A DNA stretch of 11,419 nt. It comes from CAYVOX01 sp964453035. Lineage in GTDB: Bacteria; Chloroflexota; Anaerolineae; Anaerolineales; Anaerolineaceae. Below, piece after piece: positions 1 to 6,969 of this stretch. Below the pieces are notes generated by a model. The model saw only the letters and a program-made list of their open reading frames with translations, was not told the DNA's origin and did not search any database. The DNA is taken from assembly GCA_964453035.1 (NCBI GenBank), contig CAYVOX010000112.1, forward strand, positions 1 to 11,419. The letters run 5' to 3'. Position 1 is the stretch's first letter, and the number at the start of each line of letters is the position of its first letter. The position numbers were made by a program, and so were the translations under genes.

Positions 1-1407
1 CCAACCGAAGAGTCAGTAGGTTTCGGAAACGTTCGCTTAAACCCCGTTCCGGTGACGCCCACTTTGTTGTACTTGATCACCACGCCTGTGGTCGGATCAT
101 CGGATACCCCATTAAACCACGCGCCTTGCATCAGCACGTTGCCCAGGGCTTCACTGTCGCCGCCAATGGTGAGATTGTAGCTGCGCTCTCCCTGGATATC
201 GTAGCTGTAATTCGGCACACAGGCGCTGGACGTACTGTTGGTGCTCATCAAGTTAGATTGAATCGTAATCTCATAAGCGTTATCCAGCTGGATGCCGTAA
301 ATGTAATTGCCGGAAATCAGGTTGCCTTTTCCATCCGGGCCGCCAATCTGGATATCGGAGGAGTTCTCAATGTAAATGCCTCCCCCTCCATTTTGCAGCG
401 CGGTGGTGCCGTTGGCTTTCATGCCAATCTTGTTGTTATGAATCTCAGAGCCGCTGTTCTGGCAGGATTTAAAGTAGACGCCCCACCCGTCGTTGCCCGA
501 GATGACGTTGGACTCGATAGTAATATCCGAGCTCAACTGCGCCACGTCAATGCCGTTTCCGTTGGGGTGGGGTAAACCGTACTCATCCAGCCCCACCAGG
601 TTGTTTTTTATGGTCACATCTCTCTTGCTGCCCGGAAAAATTTGAATGCCACTCACAGCGTTATCAATGATCACATTGGAAGGGAAAGCACTTCCGCCGA
701 TGACAACATTGCTATCCAGAATGCTGATCCCGTACTGCGAATAGTTCTGCACCTTCATGCCGGTGATCGTAAGCAGCAAAGTAGACCCCGTCGCAATATC
801 CAGGCCGGAAACATCTCCCGCCGAAGTGCCATCCAGGACGATTAAATCCCCGNNNNNNNNNNTCGAGAATTTCGATGCCTATTTCTTTGTTAGAGATGAT
901 TACGTTCGAGGGAAAAGTATTTCCCCCGAAAATAACAGCGCTATCTCCGATTTCGATACCACTCAGGAGAAAATTCCGCACTTGCAAGCCAGTAATGGTG
1001 ATTTGAGTAGATGCAGAGTAAATCCTTAAACCAGACACGCTTCCCGCCAAATTGCCATCCAGGACGATGAAATCCCCGGAGGCATTGGGGCCTAAAATGG
1101 AGACGTTTCTGATAATAGGCAGCGCTGAGGTTGGTTTAATTTCAAACGGCTCGGTACCGGGGATATTGAAATGGACTTCAAAAACACTCGTAGTGAACTC
1201 GCTGGCCTCTTCAAGCGCGGCGCGCAGCGTGCAGTTGCCAAGGCCATCATTGCAAATCCCATCACCCGGGGAATAATCCCCTCCGTCGCTAGTTGAGTTG
1301 ACCGTGAAAACCGTGGCAGGCACCGCCCGCGCCGCAGAATTCTCCGGCGCCAGCATCCCCCCCAGCAAAACCAGAACAAGCAATAAGCGAAAAATGGCTC
1401 TAACCAT
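1..1407 (-). CDS. Secreted CSLREA / parallel beta-helix repeat protein, 3'-truncated by window edge and split by an assembly gap
   Basis: The start at 1407 follows GGAGGG with an 8-base spacer. Residues 1-28 form a signal peptide: a basic start, a leucine-rich core and an Ala-rich cleavage zone. Residues 33-70 match the CSLREA pattern, with TVNST, PGDGIC, a second Cys and CTLRAALEEAS. The rest is rich in short V/I-x-I and N-x-I/V strands with N-G turns (NVIISN, DITIESNVISGN, GNLISGNYIYG), typical of right-handed beta-helix rungs. Ten Ns at 853-862 break the translated frame. The coding frame resumes cleanly at 851 (GDLIVLDG) and stays open to base 1, ending GTGFKRTFPKPTDSSV, so the C-terminus is missing. 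The family is normally exported or cell-surface; this one could be an adhesin, a surface repeat protein or a carbohydrate-active protein. No catalytic residues are identifiable. Transcription is probably from the TATAAT at 1444-1449. Fold assignment is fairly sure; function is unknown. Confidence 0.8.
639..1077 (-). repeat. Two tandem beta-helix units flanking the assembly gap
   Basis: Unit 1 (1077-868, 70 residues) and unit 2 (851-639, 71 residues) encode homologous segments. Both open with GD-F/L-IVLDG, continue A-G-x-V-S-G-L-x-I, and end FPSNVII-x-N and GI-E/Q-I. About 40 of 70 aligned residues are identical. At DNA level, 1053-1078 and 827-852 match at 25 of 26 bases. The second copy abuts the gap exactly, so the repeat is the likely cause of the assembly break. 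The true number of units may be higher than two. Confidence 0.8.
853..862. other. Assembly gap (10 Ns) inside the beta-helix gene
   Basis: There are ten consecutive Ns. The reading frame is in one phase up to 865 and in another from 851. For the frame to be continuous, the true gap must be a multiple of three bases, so 10 is a placeholder length and the apparent frameshift is not biological. Confidence 0.97.
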
Positions 1408-1443
1408 AGCACCTACCCTCCATGATGTTATGCCGTTATGAGA

Positions 1444-1449
1444 ATTATA
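1444..1449 (-). promoter_or_regulatory. Probable -10 element (TATAAT) of the beta-helix gene
   Basis: A perfect TATAAT reads on the minus strand 37 bases upstream of the start codon, in an AT-rich stretch (1441-1510). No convincing -35 hexamer sits 16-18 bases upstream, and there is no TG extension, so the promoter is only partly supported. Confidence 0.45.
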
Positions 1450-1519
1450 CGAATAAATAACAGTAATGTGGAAAGATTAACAGATAATGCAAATTTTCAC
1501 AATCATATCATTAAATGCC

Positions 1520-1564
1520 AGCACAGAGCCTTAACAAAAACGCAATCCTGCCAGGCTCTGTGCT
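1520..1564 (-). terminator. Long perfect inverted repeat closing the seven-gene operon
   Basis: AGCACAGAGCCT (1520-1531) and AGGCTCTGTGCT (1553-1564) are a perfect 12-base inverted repeat with a 21-base loop, starting 19 bases after the stop of the last operon gene. The T-run lies in the loop on the minus strand (GCGTTTTTG), not after the stem, so this is not a textbook intrinsic terminator. It may be a 3'-stabilising hairpin or an atypical terminator. It separates the operon from the beta-helix gene, which has its own TATAAT. Confidence 0.5.
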
Positions 1565-1583
1565 CGCAGTGTGGATATGCCCG

Positions 1584-2597
1584 TTACATCGCTTTGCGAT
1601 AAGTGCTGCTCTGTCTAACCGCTCTAAAACCCATCGCCTCGTACAGGCGCAAGGCACCGCTGGTATTTTGCGTATCCACGCCCAGCCCGGCATCTTCCAT
1701 GCCAATTTCCTTGAGCAAGCGCAAAGACCGCGCAATCAGCGCCCGCGCCAGCCCGTGCTTGCGCCACGGACGGCGCACCGCAATGTTCTCGGTGTAACCG
1801 CGCTTGCGGTGGTATTCCTGGTTGGCGCCTTCATCAATAAAGTTCAACACCATACCCGCCACCTGATCGCCATCCCAGGCCACCTGCCACAGCGCGGGGT
1901 TAAAATGCGGCTGCGTGATGAAGGTCTCGTAGGGCTCGGCGTCATCTGAGTAGCCCCAGTGGTCGCGGAAGGCTTCCATGCTGGCCTCATAGATGAGGTG
2001 GTAATGCTCCGGCAGCACCGGGCGCACCTCCAGCCCCTCGGGCAGGGCCAAATCCGGGATGTCCTCCAGGTTCGGTCTGACCATCTCATACCCGTGGCGC
2101 ACCGCCTCGTATCCATCTGATACCAGCAGTGAAACGGCCTCCAGCTCGGTAGTGACCGCAAACGACTCAAAGAAGCGCGGTTGGTCCTGCGGGTGGTCGG
2201 AAGCAATCTGCCGCAGCAGCGCCTGGTTGAAGTGCAGCATCGCCCGTCCCAGCCCTTTGCGGCGCCATTCCGGGCGCATAAAGCCAAAGCTCTGGTAAAT
2301 CTGCTCGCGGCGCGGGTTTTCAACCGTGTACCAGGTGACGCGCGAATACGCCACCATCTGCCCGTCCACCTCGGCAATCAGCACGTCGCGGAACGGGTCG
2401 CAGTTGACCAGGTTTTCATAATTACTCCGGATAATCTCCACCGAATCAGAACGTTCGATCTGGTCGGCCACTTTGCTGGCGCTGATGGTCTCCACCATCG
2501 GGGCAAAATCCGGCTCGCCAATGAAATGCCTGAAGCGCAGTCCCGCTAGAGCGGGCGCTTCGGGAATGGTAAAGTATACCTTCTCTCGTGTGTCCAT
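1584..2597 (-). CDS. Tandem-GNAT acetyltransferase (two GNAT domains), last gene of the operon
   Basis: This 337-residue protein is made of two GNAT folds, an architecture also seen in mycothiol synthase-like proteins. The N-terminal domain (about 18-175) carries an acetyl-CoA pyrophosphate loop at 112-117 (R-R-K-G-L-G). The C-terminal domain (about 188-335) has a stronger one at 279-284 (R-K-H-G-L-A), preceded by ENIAVRRPW and followed by GLGVD and N-x-SGALRLYEAMGFR, the usual motif B. The linker region contains AFRDHWG and AWDGDQVAG, shared with the 346-codon paralogue at 3933-4934. It should transfer acetyl from acetyl-CoA to an amine in the cytoplasm; the substrate is not readable. The start follows GGAAAC at 58 bases from the MFS gene. 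It is a likely resistance or small-molecule-modifying enzyme, but N-terminal protein acetylation is also possible. Domain call is sure; role is inferred. Confidence 0.88.
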   Translation of the reverse strand: MDTREKVYFTIPEAPALAGLRFRHFIGEPDFAPMVETISASKVADQIERSDSVEIIRSNYENLVNCDPFRDVLIAEVDGQMVAYSRVTWYTVENPRREQIYQSFGFMRPEWRRKGLGRAMLHFNQALLRQIASDHPQDQPRFFESFAVTTELEAVSLLVSDGYEAVRHGYEMVRPNLEDIPDLALPEGLEVRPVLPEHYHLIYEASMEAFRDHWGYSDDAEPYETFITQPHFNPALWQVAWDGDQVAGMVLNFIDEGANQEYHRKRGYTENIAVRRPWRKHGLARALIARSLRLLKEIGMEDAGLGVDTQNTSGALRLYEAMGFRAVRQSSTYRKAM

Positions 2598-2617
2598 TTC
2601 AAGTTTCCTTTCTAAAC

Positions 2618-2637
2618 AGGGCAGCCTTACCTGCCCT
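2618..2637. other. Small intercistronic hairpin between MFS and tandem-GNAT genes
   Basis: AGGGCAG (2618-2624) and CTGCCCT (2631-2637) form a perfect 7-base stem with a 6-base loop. No T-tract follows on either strand, so it is more likely an mRNA-processing or stability element than a terminator. A 10-base palindrome, CTGCCGGCAG, lies next to it at 2643-2652, just after the MFS stop codon. Confidence 0.4.
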
Positions 2638-2655
2638 CATGCCTGCCGGCAGCGC

Positions 2656-3903
2656 TCAGGCTGCCTCTTCTGGTTTAACCGCCTCCGTTTTTGGCAGTTT
2701 AAACTTGAGCCAGATGGGGATGATGGTGAGCAGCGTGACCCCGGCGGTAATCTGGAATGGGAATTGCGGGCTGATGCGCTCCCACAACTGCGCGCCAATC
2801 GCCGGCGCAGGCAGCGAGAACAACCCCAGGCTGGTGCTGAGCAATCCAAACGCCGTCCCGCGGATTTTCTCCGGGATGGCCTTGCTCATCAGTGAATTAT
2901 ATGAAGGCGAAAGCAAGCCCACCCCTGCTCCAAACAAAGCCCAGGAGAGGATAAACCCAAGATAAGTATCCACCTCCACAAAGAGGATGATGGCAGCTCC
3001 CACCAGCAGAAAACCCAGCGAGATGGGCACCCGTTCCCCTTTGTGGTCTGCCAGCCAGCCGCCCAACCAGTTAACCGCCAAACTGGCAATGCCAAACACC
3101 GAAGAGAGCCAGCCAATTTGCTGCACGCTCAACTTGCCGATATCCTCCAGGTAAACCGGCATCAGGTTAAACGACGCCGCAAAGGAGATATCCCGCACCC
3201 CATCCGTCACCAGAATCCAGGTGAGCAGCCCGCCGCCCAGGAACATGCCCGCCATCAACTTGAGGTTGCTGCCGAGCGCCTTAAACGTCAGGTTCTGCGG
3301 GTTGGAGGGTTGCGAACCCGCCAGGTTGCGCGCCATGATGACGCGGATGATGGTAGCCAGGGTATAAAGAACGCCCGCCACCAGCAGCATGAACTTGAAT
3401 CCGTAGGTATCCACCAGCCAGCCACCCAGCGGAGGGCCGATGATGGTCACAACAGTGAAAATCATCTCGGTGAGGGCAAACACCCGCCCGCGAGTCTCCT
3501 CGGTGGATTGCTCGGCGATGAAGGGCCCAAAACTGGGCGCCACCAGCGCGCGGGTAACCGAAGCCAACCCCTCCCCTGCCAGCACCCAGCCCCAGGTAGG
3601 TGCCAGGATCAGCCCGATATAAGAGAGCGCCCCGGCCACACTGCCAATGGCAATGCTTTTGAGGCGCCCCAGCGAGTCGCTGATCCACCCACCCAGGATT
3701 TGCAGCAGCAGCGGGATGATTTGAGACAGGGTGAAGAACAACCCCACCTGCAGCACATTCGCATCCAGGCTGCGCAGGTAGAGCGGCAGCAGCGGCCCAT
3801 ACATGTTGCCGGAAATGTTCGCCAGCACCATAGTCACCATAAACAACCGCAACAGCGGGTTGAGCAGGGGCGCTTTTTTGACGGTAGCGGTTACAGGTTC
3901 CAT
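2656..3903 (-). CDS. Major facilitator superfamily exporter
   Basis: This 415-residue protein has about twelve hydrophobic segments and a short acidic C-terminal tail, the usual length for 12-TM MFS drug-efflux permeases. Motif A is present after the second segment (G71-GWISD76-SLGR80). A relaxed repeat follows in the second half (GGWLADHKGER), as expected of the duplicated six-helix fold. Helix 5 holds a GPPLGGWL motif resembling the antiporter motif C. It should act in the cytoplasmic membrane as a proton-driven exporter. The start at 3903 follows TTGGAGAAGA, 29 bases after the preceding tandem-GNAT gene ends, and another tandem-GNAT gene follows 58 bases downstream. This placement between two acetyltransferase genes suggests that modification and efflux are co-expressed. 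The substrate is unknown. An uptake role cannot be excluded but is less likely given the motif C-like GPPLGG. Confidence 0.88.
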   Translation of the reverse strand: MEPVTATVKKAPLLNPLLRLFMVTMVLANISGNMYGPLLPLYLRSLDANVLQVGLFFTLSQIIPLLLQILGGWISDSLGRLKSIAIGSVAGALSYIGLILAPTWGWVLAGEGLASVTRALVAPSFGPFIAEQSTEETRGRVFALTEMIFTVVTIIGPPLGGWLVDTYGFKFMLLVAGVLYTLATIIRVIMARNLAGSQPSNPQNLTFKALGSNLKLMAGMFLGGGLLTWILVTDGVRDISFAASFNLMPVYLEDIGKLSVQQIGWLSSVFGIASLAVNWLGGWLADHKGERVPISLGFLLVGAAIILFVEVDTYLGFILSWALFGAGVGLLSPSYNSLMSKAIPEKIRGTAFGLLSTSLGLFSLPAPAIGAQLWERISPQFPFQITAGVTLLTIIPIWLKFKLPKTEAVKPEEAA

Positions 3904-3932
3904 TCTTCTCCAAGAGCCGGCGACTTCCCGGG

Positions 3933-4934
3933 TTATAAGGTTTGCGTGCTCAGTTCCTGCCCCGGGCGCAGTTCCTTCTCAAACTGGATAAACTCGCGGA
4001 AGACCCGCATGCCAGCTTTTTCATACAGCCGGGTGGCGCCGGTCAGGCTAGAGGCATCCACGCCCAGCCCGGCCTTGCGCTGCCCCCGCCGGTAGAACTC
4101 GCCAAAGCTGTGCAGCAGCAGCGCCAGGCCCAGCCCCTTGCTGCGCCACTGGCGCCTCACGCCCAGCGTGTTTACCCAGGCCATCTCAGGATCTTCCACC
4201 ATCTTGAGCTTGTTATAACAAATACCAGCCACCTCATCGCCATCCCAGGCGCCAAACCACAGTGTGCGGTCAAATTCCGGGTCAGTCTGGATGCGGTGCA
4301 TCCAGCGTTCATAATACGACTCAAACGTCGTCGGCGTCATTCCCCAGTGATCCTTGAATGCCTCCCAGCTGGTGTGGAACAGGGCGCGCTCCTCGCCTTC
4401 AGCCATCGAGCGGATAGTCACGCCTTCCGGCAGCACCGGCTCAGCCGGGGGAGCATCAAACTGCACGCGCATATTGTAGAAATGGCGTGTTTCCTGGTAG
4501 CCTTTAGCCTTCAGAAACGCGATTCCCAGGCTGTCAACACTCAACTGCGATTGCAACAGGCTCACACGGGCGCCTTCCGGCGCGCGCGCAATCACCTTGC
4601 GGGCGCGTTCATCAATCCAGCTTTCCAGGTAGGTGCCAATGCCCCTTCCAAAGCAATCCGGGTGGGTGCGCGCCCAGCCGAACGGGCGCACATGCGGCTC
4701 GGCAACGTCCCACAGCTCAGCATAACCCACCAGCTGGCCCCCCGGTGCAAACACCACCAGCGTATCGGTTTCCATATCAAACCCAAGCTGCGACCACATC
4801 GCCAGATCTTCTTCAACATTCTCCATAGAAACGCCAATCAGACGCTGGGTGCACGCGTTGAACATTTCAACGGCTTTTTCAACATCCTCTCGCCGCATCG
4901 GGCGAGCTACTAAACCTTCCGGTAGTGAAACCAT
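3933..4934 (-). CDS. Tandem-GNAT acetyltransferase (two GNAT domains)
   Basis: The start is placed at 4934, because GAGGAGA lies 6 bases upstream there. A longer frame to 4973 has no ribosome binding site. The protein is 333 residues with two GNAT domains. The N-terminal domain (about 8-158) has the CoA loop at 95-100 (F-G-R-G-I-G). The C-terminal domain (about 172-320) has R-S-K-G-L-G at 264-269, then AGLGVD and TGATRLYEKAGMR. It shares the central AFKDHWG and AWDGDEVAG signatures with the paralogue at 1584-2597, so the two are probably an old duplication within the operon family. It is expected to be a cytoplasmic acetyl-CoA-dependent N-acetyltransferase of unknown substrate. It begins 59 bases after the ABC permease gene and ends 29 bases before the MFS gene, with no terminator on either side. 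Confidence 0.88.
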   Translation of the reverse strand: MVSLPEGLVARPMRREDVEKAVEMFNACTQRLIGVSMENVEEDLAMWSQLGFDMETDTLVVFAPGGQLVGYAELWDVAEPHVRPFGWARTHPDCFGRGIGTYLESWIDERARKVIARAPEGARVSLLQSQLSVDSLGIAFLKAKGYQETRHFYNMRVQFDAPPAEPVLPEGVTIRSMAEGEERALFHTSWEAFKDHWGMTPTTFESYYERWMHRIQTDPEFDRTLWFGAWDGDEVAGICYNKLKMVEDPEMAWVNTLGVRRQWRSKGLGLALLLHSFGEFYRRGQRKAGLGVDASSLTGATRLYEKAGMRVFREFIQFEKELRPGQELSTQTL

Positions 4935-4993
4935 AATGTTCTCCTCTTTTCTCAACCAAAACAGTCCATCCATGCTTCAATTACAGAGCAATT

Positions 4994-5821
4994 TTACCCA
5001 TTCCGGTGCAGCTTGCCGGTCTTCTTGGCGTAAATCTCGGCCTGCCTGAAGATCCACATCCCCAGCGGGATGAAAATCACGCCCATCACCAGCGCTGGCC
5101 AGATATACGGCCACAACTCCGCCACCGAAATACCCTCCAGCAGAGCGCGGCGGGCTCCGGTCAGCACGTGGGTCGCCGGGCTCAACACTGCCAGGCTTTG
5201 CAGAAACCCCGGCAGCACCGTCACAGGATAGTACACCCCAGAGACCAGCAGCAGCAGGGCGATGAACACATGCGTCATCTGCGCGCCGCGCTCCGGGAAG
5301 AGCAGCGGCAGCACCGAAGCCATGATGCTGATCCCGATGAACGAGAAGCTCCCCGCCAGCAGCATCACCGCGCCGCCCAGCAGATTGGCCCGGCTCAGGT
5401 CTATGTTGAGCATGGTCGAGACCACCGTCAGGATGACGCCCGTGAAGAGCAGCGAGTAGAACACAGCAAAGAAAGTCTGCCCTGCCATGTGAACGCCGCG
5501 CCGCACCGGAGCCATCAGGGTGTATTCGATCGTGCCTTCCCAGCGCTCAATGCTGATGAGCTCGGTGATCCAGTAGAAGATGACGGTCAAAAACCGCCAC
5601 ACCAGCGTGCCAATCAACAGGTAAACCACCAGGTAGCTGCTGTTGACGTTTTGCCCGCCGCCGATTTGCTCCATGCCCAGGCCGATAAAGCTCACCGCCA
5701 GGCTGTCGGCAATCGAATAAATCAGCCATACCAGCTCCCAGGACCAGTAACGCCGGATGAGATTGATGTTGCGCTCCACAAAAGCGTAGGAAGCGCGCAT
5801 TTGATGCGTTATTGCTGCCAT
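4994..5821 (-). CDS. ABC-2 type transporter permease
   Basis: This 275-residue membrane protein has six predicted spans (roughly 25-50, 62-88, 105-135, 142-170, 178-202, 235-260) and the layout of the ABC-2 membrane family. A cytoplasmic N-terminus ends in an amphipathic segment (NLIRRYWSWELVW). An ERWEGTIEYTLMAPV segment, characteristic of these permeases, comes between spans 2 and 3, and SGVYYPVTVLP and LSPATHVLTGARR follow span 5. The tail is basic (KKTGKLHRNG). It should pair with the ATPase at 6966-7868 as a homodimeric exporter of a drug, lipid or polysaccharide-type substrate. The gene starts 12 bases after the second GNAT gene, with GGAG 7 bases upstream. ATPase and permease genes are usually adjacent in this family; here two acetyltransferase genes are placed between them. 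Confidence 0.9.
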   Translation of the reverse strand: MAAITHQMRASYAFVERNINLIRRYWSWELVWLIYSIADSLAVSFIGLGMEQIGGGQNVNSSYLVVYLLIGTLVWRFLTVIFYWITELISIERWEGTIEYTLMAPVRRGVHMAGQTFFAVFYSLLFTGVILTVVSTMLNIDLSRANLLGGAVMLLAGSFSFIGISIMASVLPLLFPERGAQMTHVFIALLLLVSGVYYPVTVLPGFLQSLAVLSPATHVLTGARRALLEGISVAELWPYIWPALVMGVIFIPLGMWIFRQAEIYAKKTGKLHRNG

Positions 5822-5833
5822 TTTTACTCCATC

Positions 5834-6388
5834 CTATTTCTCACCTTGCTGCAGCGCCTCCCACTCACTGCGCAAGATGCCCATGAAAATCAAGTCGTGG
5901 CGCTTGCCGTCCCGCGCCATCCAGCCACGCAGGCGCCCTTCTTCAACAAAGCCCGCTTTGCGGTAAGACTTGTACCCGCGCAGGTTATATTCAAACACGC
6001 TGAGGTTGACGCGCTGCAGGTTCAGTTCAGTGAATGCATAACGCAGGATGACCTGCATCGCGTCAGTGCCGTAGCCTTTACCCCAGTCCTGGCGCTCGCC
6101 CAGCCCAATGCCAACCCAGGCGTGGCGCGCGGCCCAGTCAAAGCCAGAGAGGTCCACCAATCCAATGGTGCGGTCGTCCTCCAGCGTGTGGATCATGAAC
6201 AGGTAGATATCCTGTTCCTTCTCAAAGAAGTCGCGGATCTGCTTTGGCGTCCACTGCATGGCTGGTTCGCTGCCCAGCAGGCGGCTGTAGAGACTGTCGC
6301 GGTTCCATTTTGCCATCAGGGCGGCATCCTTTTCAGGATCAAACACGCTGAGGCGCACTTTTTGACCGGTGAAGACGTTGGTGATCAT
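5834..6388 (-). CDS. RimJ/RimL-like GNAT acetyltransferase
   Basis: This is a single GNAT domain of 184 residues. The intact acetyl-CoA loop is at 102-107 (W-G-K-G-Y-G) in GIGLGERQDWGKGYGTDAM. The C-terminal half follows the RimJ/RimL/Acetyltransf_3 pattern (FTELNLQRVNLSVFEYN, then GYKSYRKAGFVEEGRLR). ATG at 6388 is preferred over TTG at 6391 because AGGAGG lies 7 bases upstream of the ATG. The stop codon of the preceding gene overlaps this start as TGATG, so translation is probably coupled. It is clearly a paralogue of its neighbour: both have DPEKD near residue 18 and an EW-E/Q-AL tail. RimJ/L-type enzymes acetylate protein N-termini, but members also acetylate small amines and antibiotics. 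The operon context favours the latter, as inference. Confidence 0.88.
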   Translation of the reverse strand: MITNVFTGQKVRLSVFDPEKDAALMAKWNRDSLYSRLLGSEPAMQWTPKQIRDFFEKEQDIYLFMIHTLEDDRTIGLVDLSGFDWAARHAWVGIGLGERQDWGKGYGTDAMQVILRYAFTELNLQRVNLSVFEYNLRGYKSYRKAGFVEEGRLRGWMARDGKRHDLIFMGILRSEWEALQQGEK

Positions 6389-6969
6389 CAAAGCACCTCC
6401 TCAGCCTGGTGGAGCGCCTGCCATTCGTGACAGAGCATTCCGTAGTGCAGCGCGTCCCAGTATTGGCCGCCGCGGAAGAACACCCTGCGCCGCCGAACTT
6501 CCAGCAAAAAGCCGGCCTGCTCAAACAGCCCCCGCGCATCCTCACGATATTCCGGTAGAGCGGTTTCCATCCGGTACAGGTTTAATTCGGTGAACCCGTA
6601 GCGCAGCACCATTTCCAGCGCCTCGCGCCCGAACTGGGCCAGGTTCTGGGCACTGCCAAACGCCAGGTAAACTATGGCATTGGCATGCGACCAGAACACA
6701 ATCGGAATGCGGATAAAGCCAATCAGCTCATCGCCTTCCGTCCGGCGGATTGCCCAGTACATCTGGTTTTGCGAATCCTCGGCCTTTTTCTGCAGTTCCT
6801 CATGGTGCTTTTTGAGCGCCAGCGCTCCCAGAGGACGGGCGGGTTTATCCGTCACCCACTGGGTATAATCCAGGTCGTACGTCCAGGCTGCCTCAACCGC
6901 CCCATCCTTTTCAGGATCAATGGCGGCGAGGTGGATATTTGGCCCGTTAAACAAAGGCGTTTCTATCAT
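6388..6969 (-). CDS. GNAT-like protein with degenerate acetyl-CoA loop
   Basis: This 193-residue protein is homologous along its length to the next gene (DPEKD at 18-22, LRYGFTELNLYR at 122-133, EQAGF at 150-154, HEWQAL at 181-186). The start at 6969 follows GAGGAGG and overlaps the ATPase stop as ATGATAG (4 bases). The loop that binds the CoA pyrophosphate is abnormal: its paralogue has Q-D-W-G-K-G-Y-G-T, whereas here residues 108-115 read Q-N-L-A-Q-F-G-R. One residue is lost and only one of three glycines remains. It may be catalytically inactive, bind CoA differently, or act as a binding partner of its paralogue. Alternatively it may be a normal but divergent member. GNAT family is sure; activity is doubtful. 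Confidence 0.82.
   Translation of the reverse strand: MIETPLFNGPNIHLAAIDPEKDGAVEAAWTYDLDYTQWVTDKPARPLGALALKKHHEELQKKAEDSQNQMYWAIRRTEGDELIGFIRIPIVFWSHANAIVYLAFGSAQNLAQFGREALEMVLRYGFTELNLYRMETALPEYREDARGLFEQAGFLLEVRRRRVFFRGGQYWDALHYGMLCHEWQALHQAEEVL

Noticed and set aside
712..850. Frameshifted C-terminus of the beta-helix protein directly after the Ns
   Set aside because: The frame used there is an artefact of the 10-base placeholder. The neighbouring frame restores a beta-helix sequence homologous to the upstream unit and stays open to base 1.
1520..1564. Integron attC-like site
   Set aside because: The arms do not carry the GTTRRRY / RYYYAAC core boxes, and no integrase or cassette array is nearby.
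3043..4095. A 350-codon open frame on the plus strand across the MFS gene
   Set aside because: It is antisense to a clear MFS transporter, rich in Gln/Arg/His, and has no membrane or domain pattern of its own.
4935..4973. 13-residue N-terminal extension of the tandem-GNAT protein at 3933-4934
   Set aside because: No ribosome binding site at 4973. GAGGAGA is correctly spaced before 4934, and the shorter protein starts like its family (LPEGLVARPM).
5006..6430. A 474-codon open frame on the plus strand across the permease and GNAT genes
   Set aside because: It is antisense to three well-supported genes, has a Gln/His/Arg-rich composition typical of shadow frames and shows no recognisable domain.
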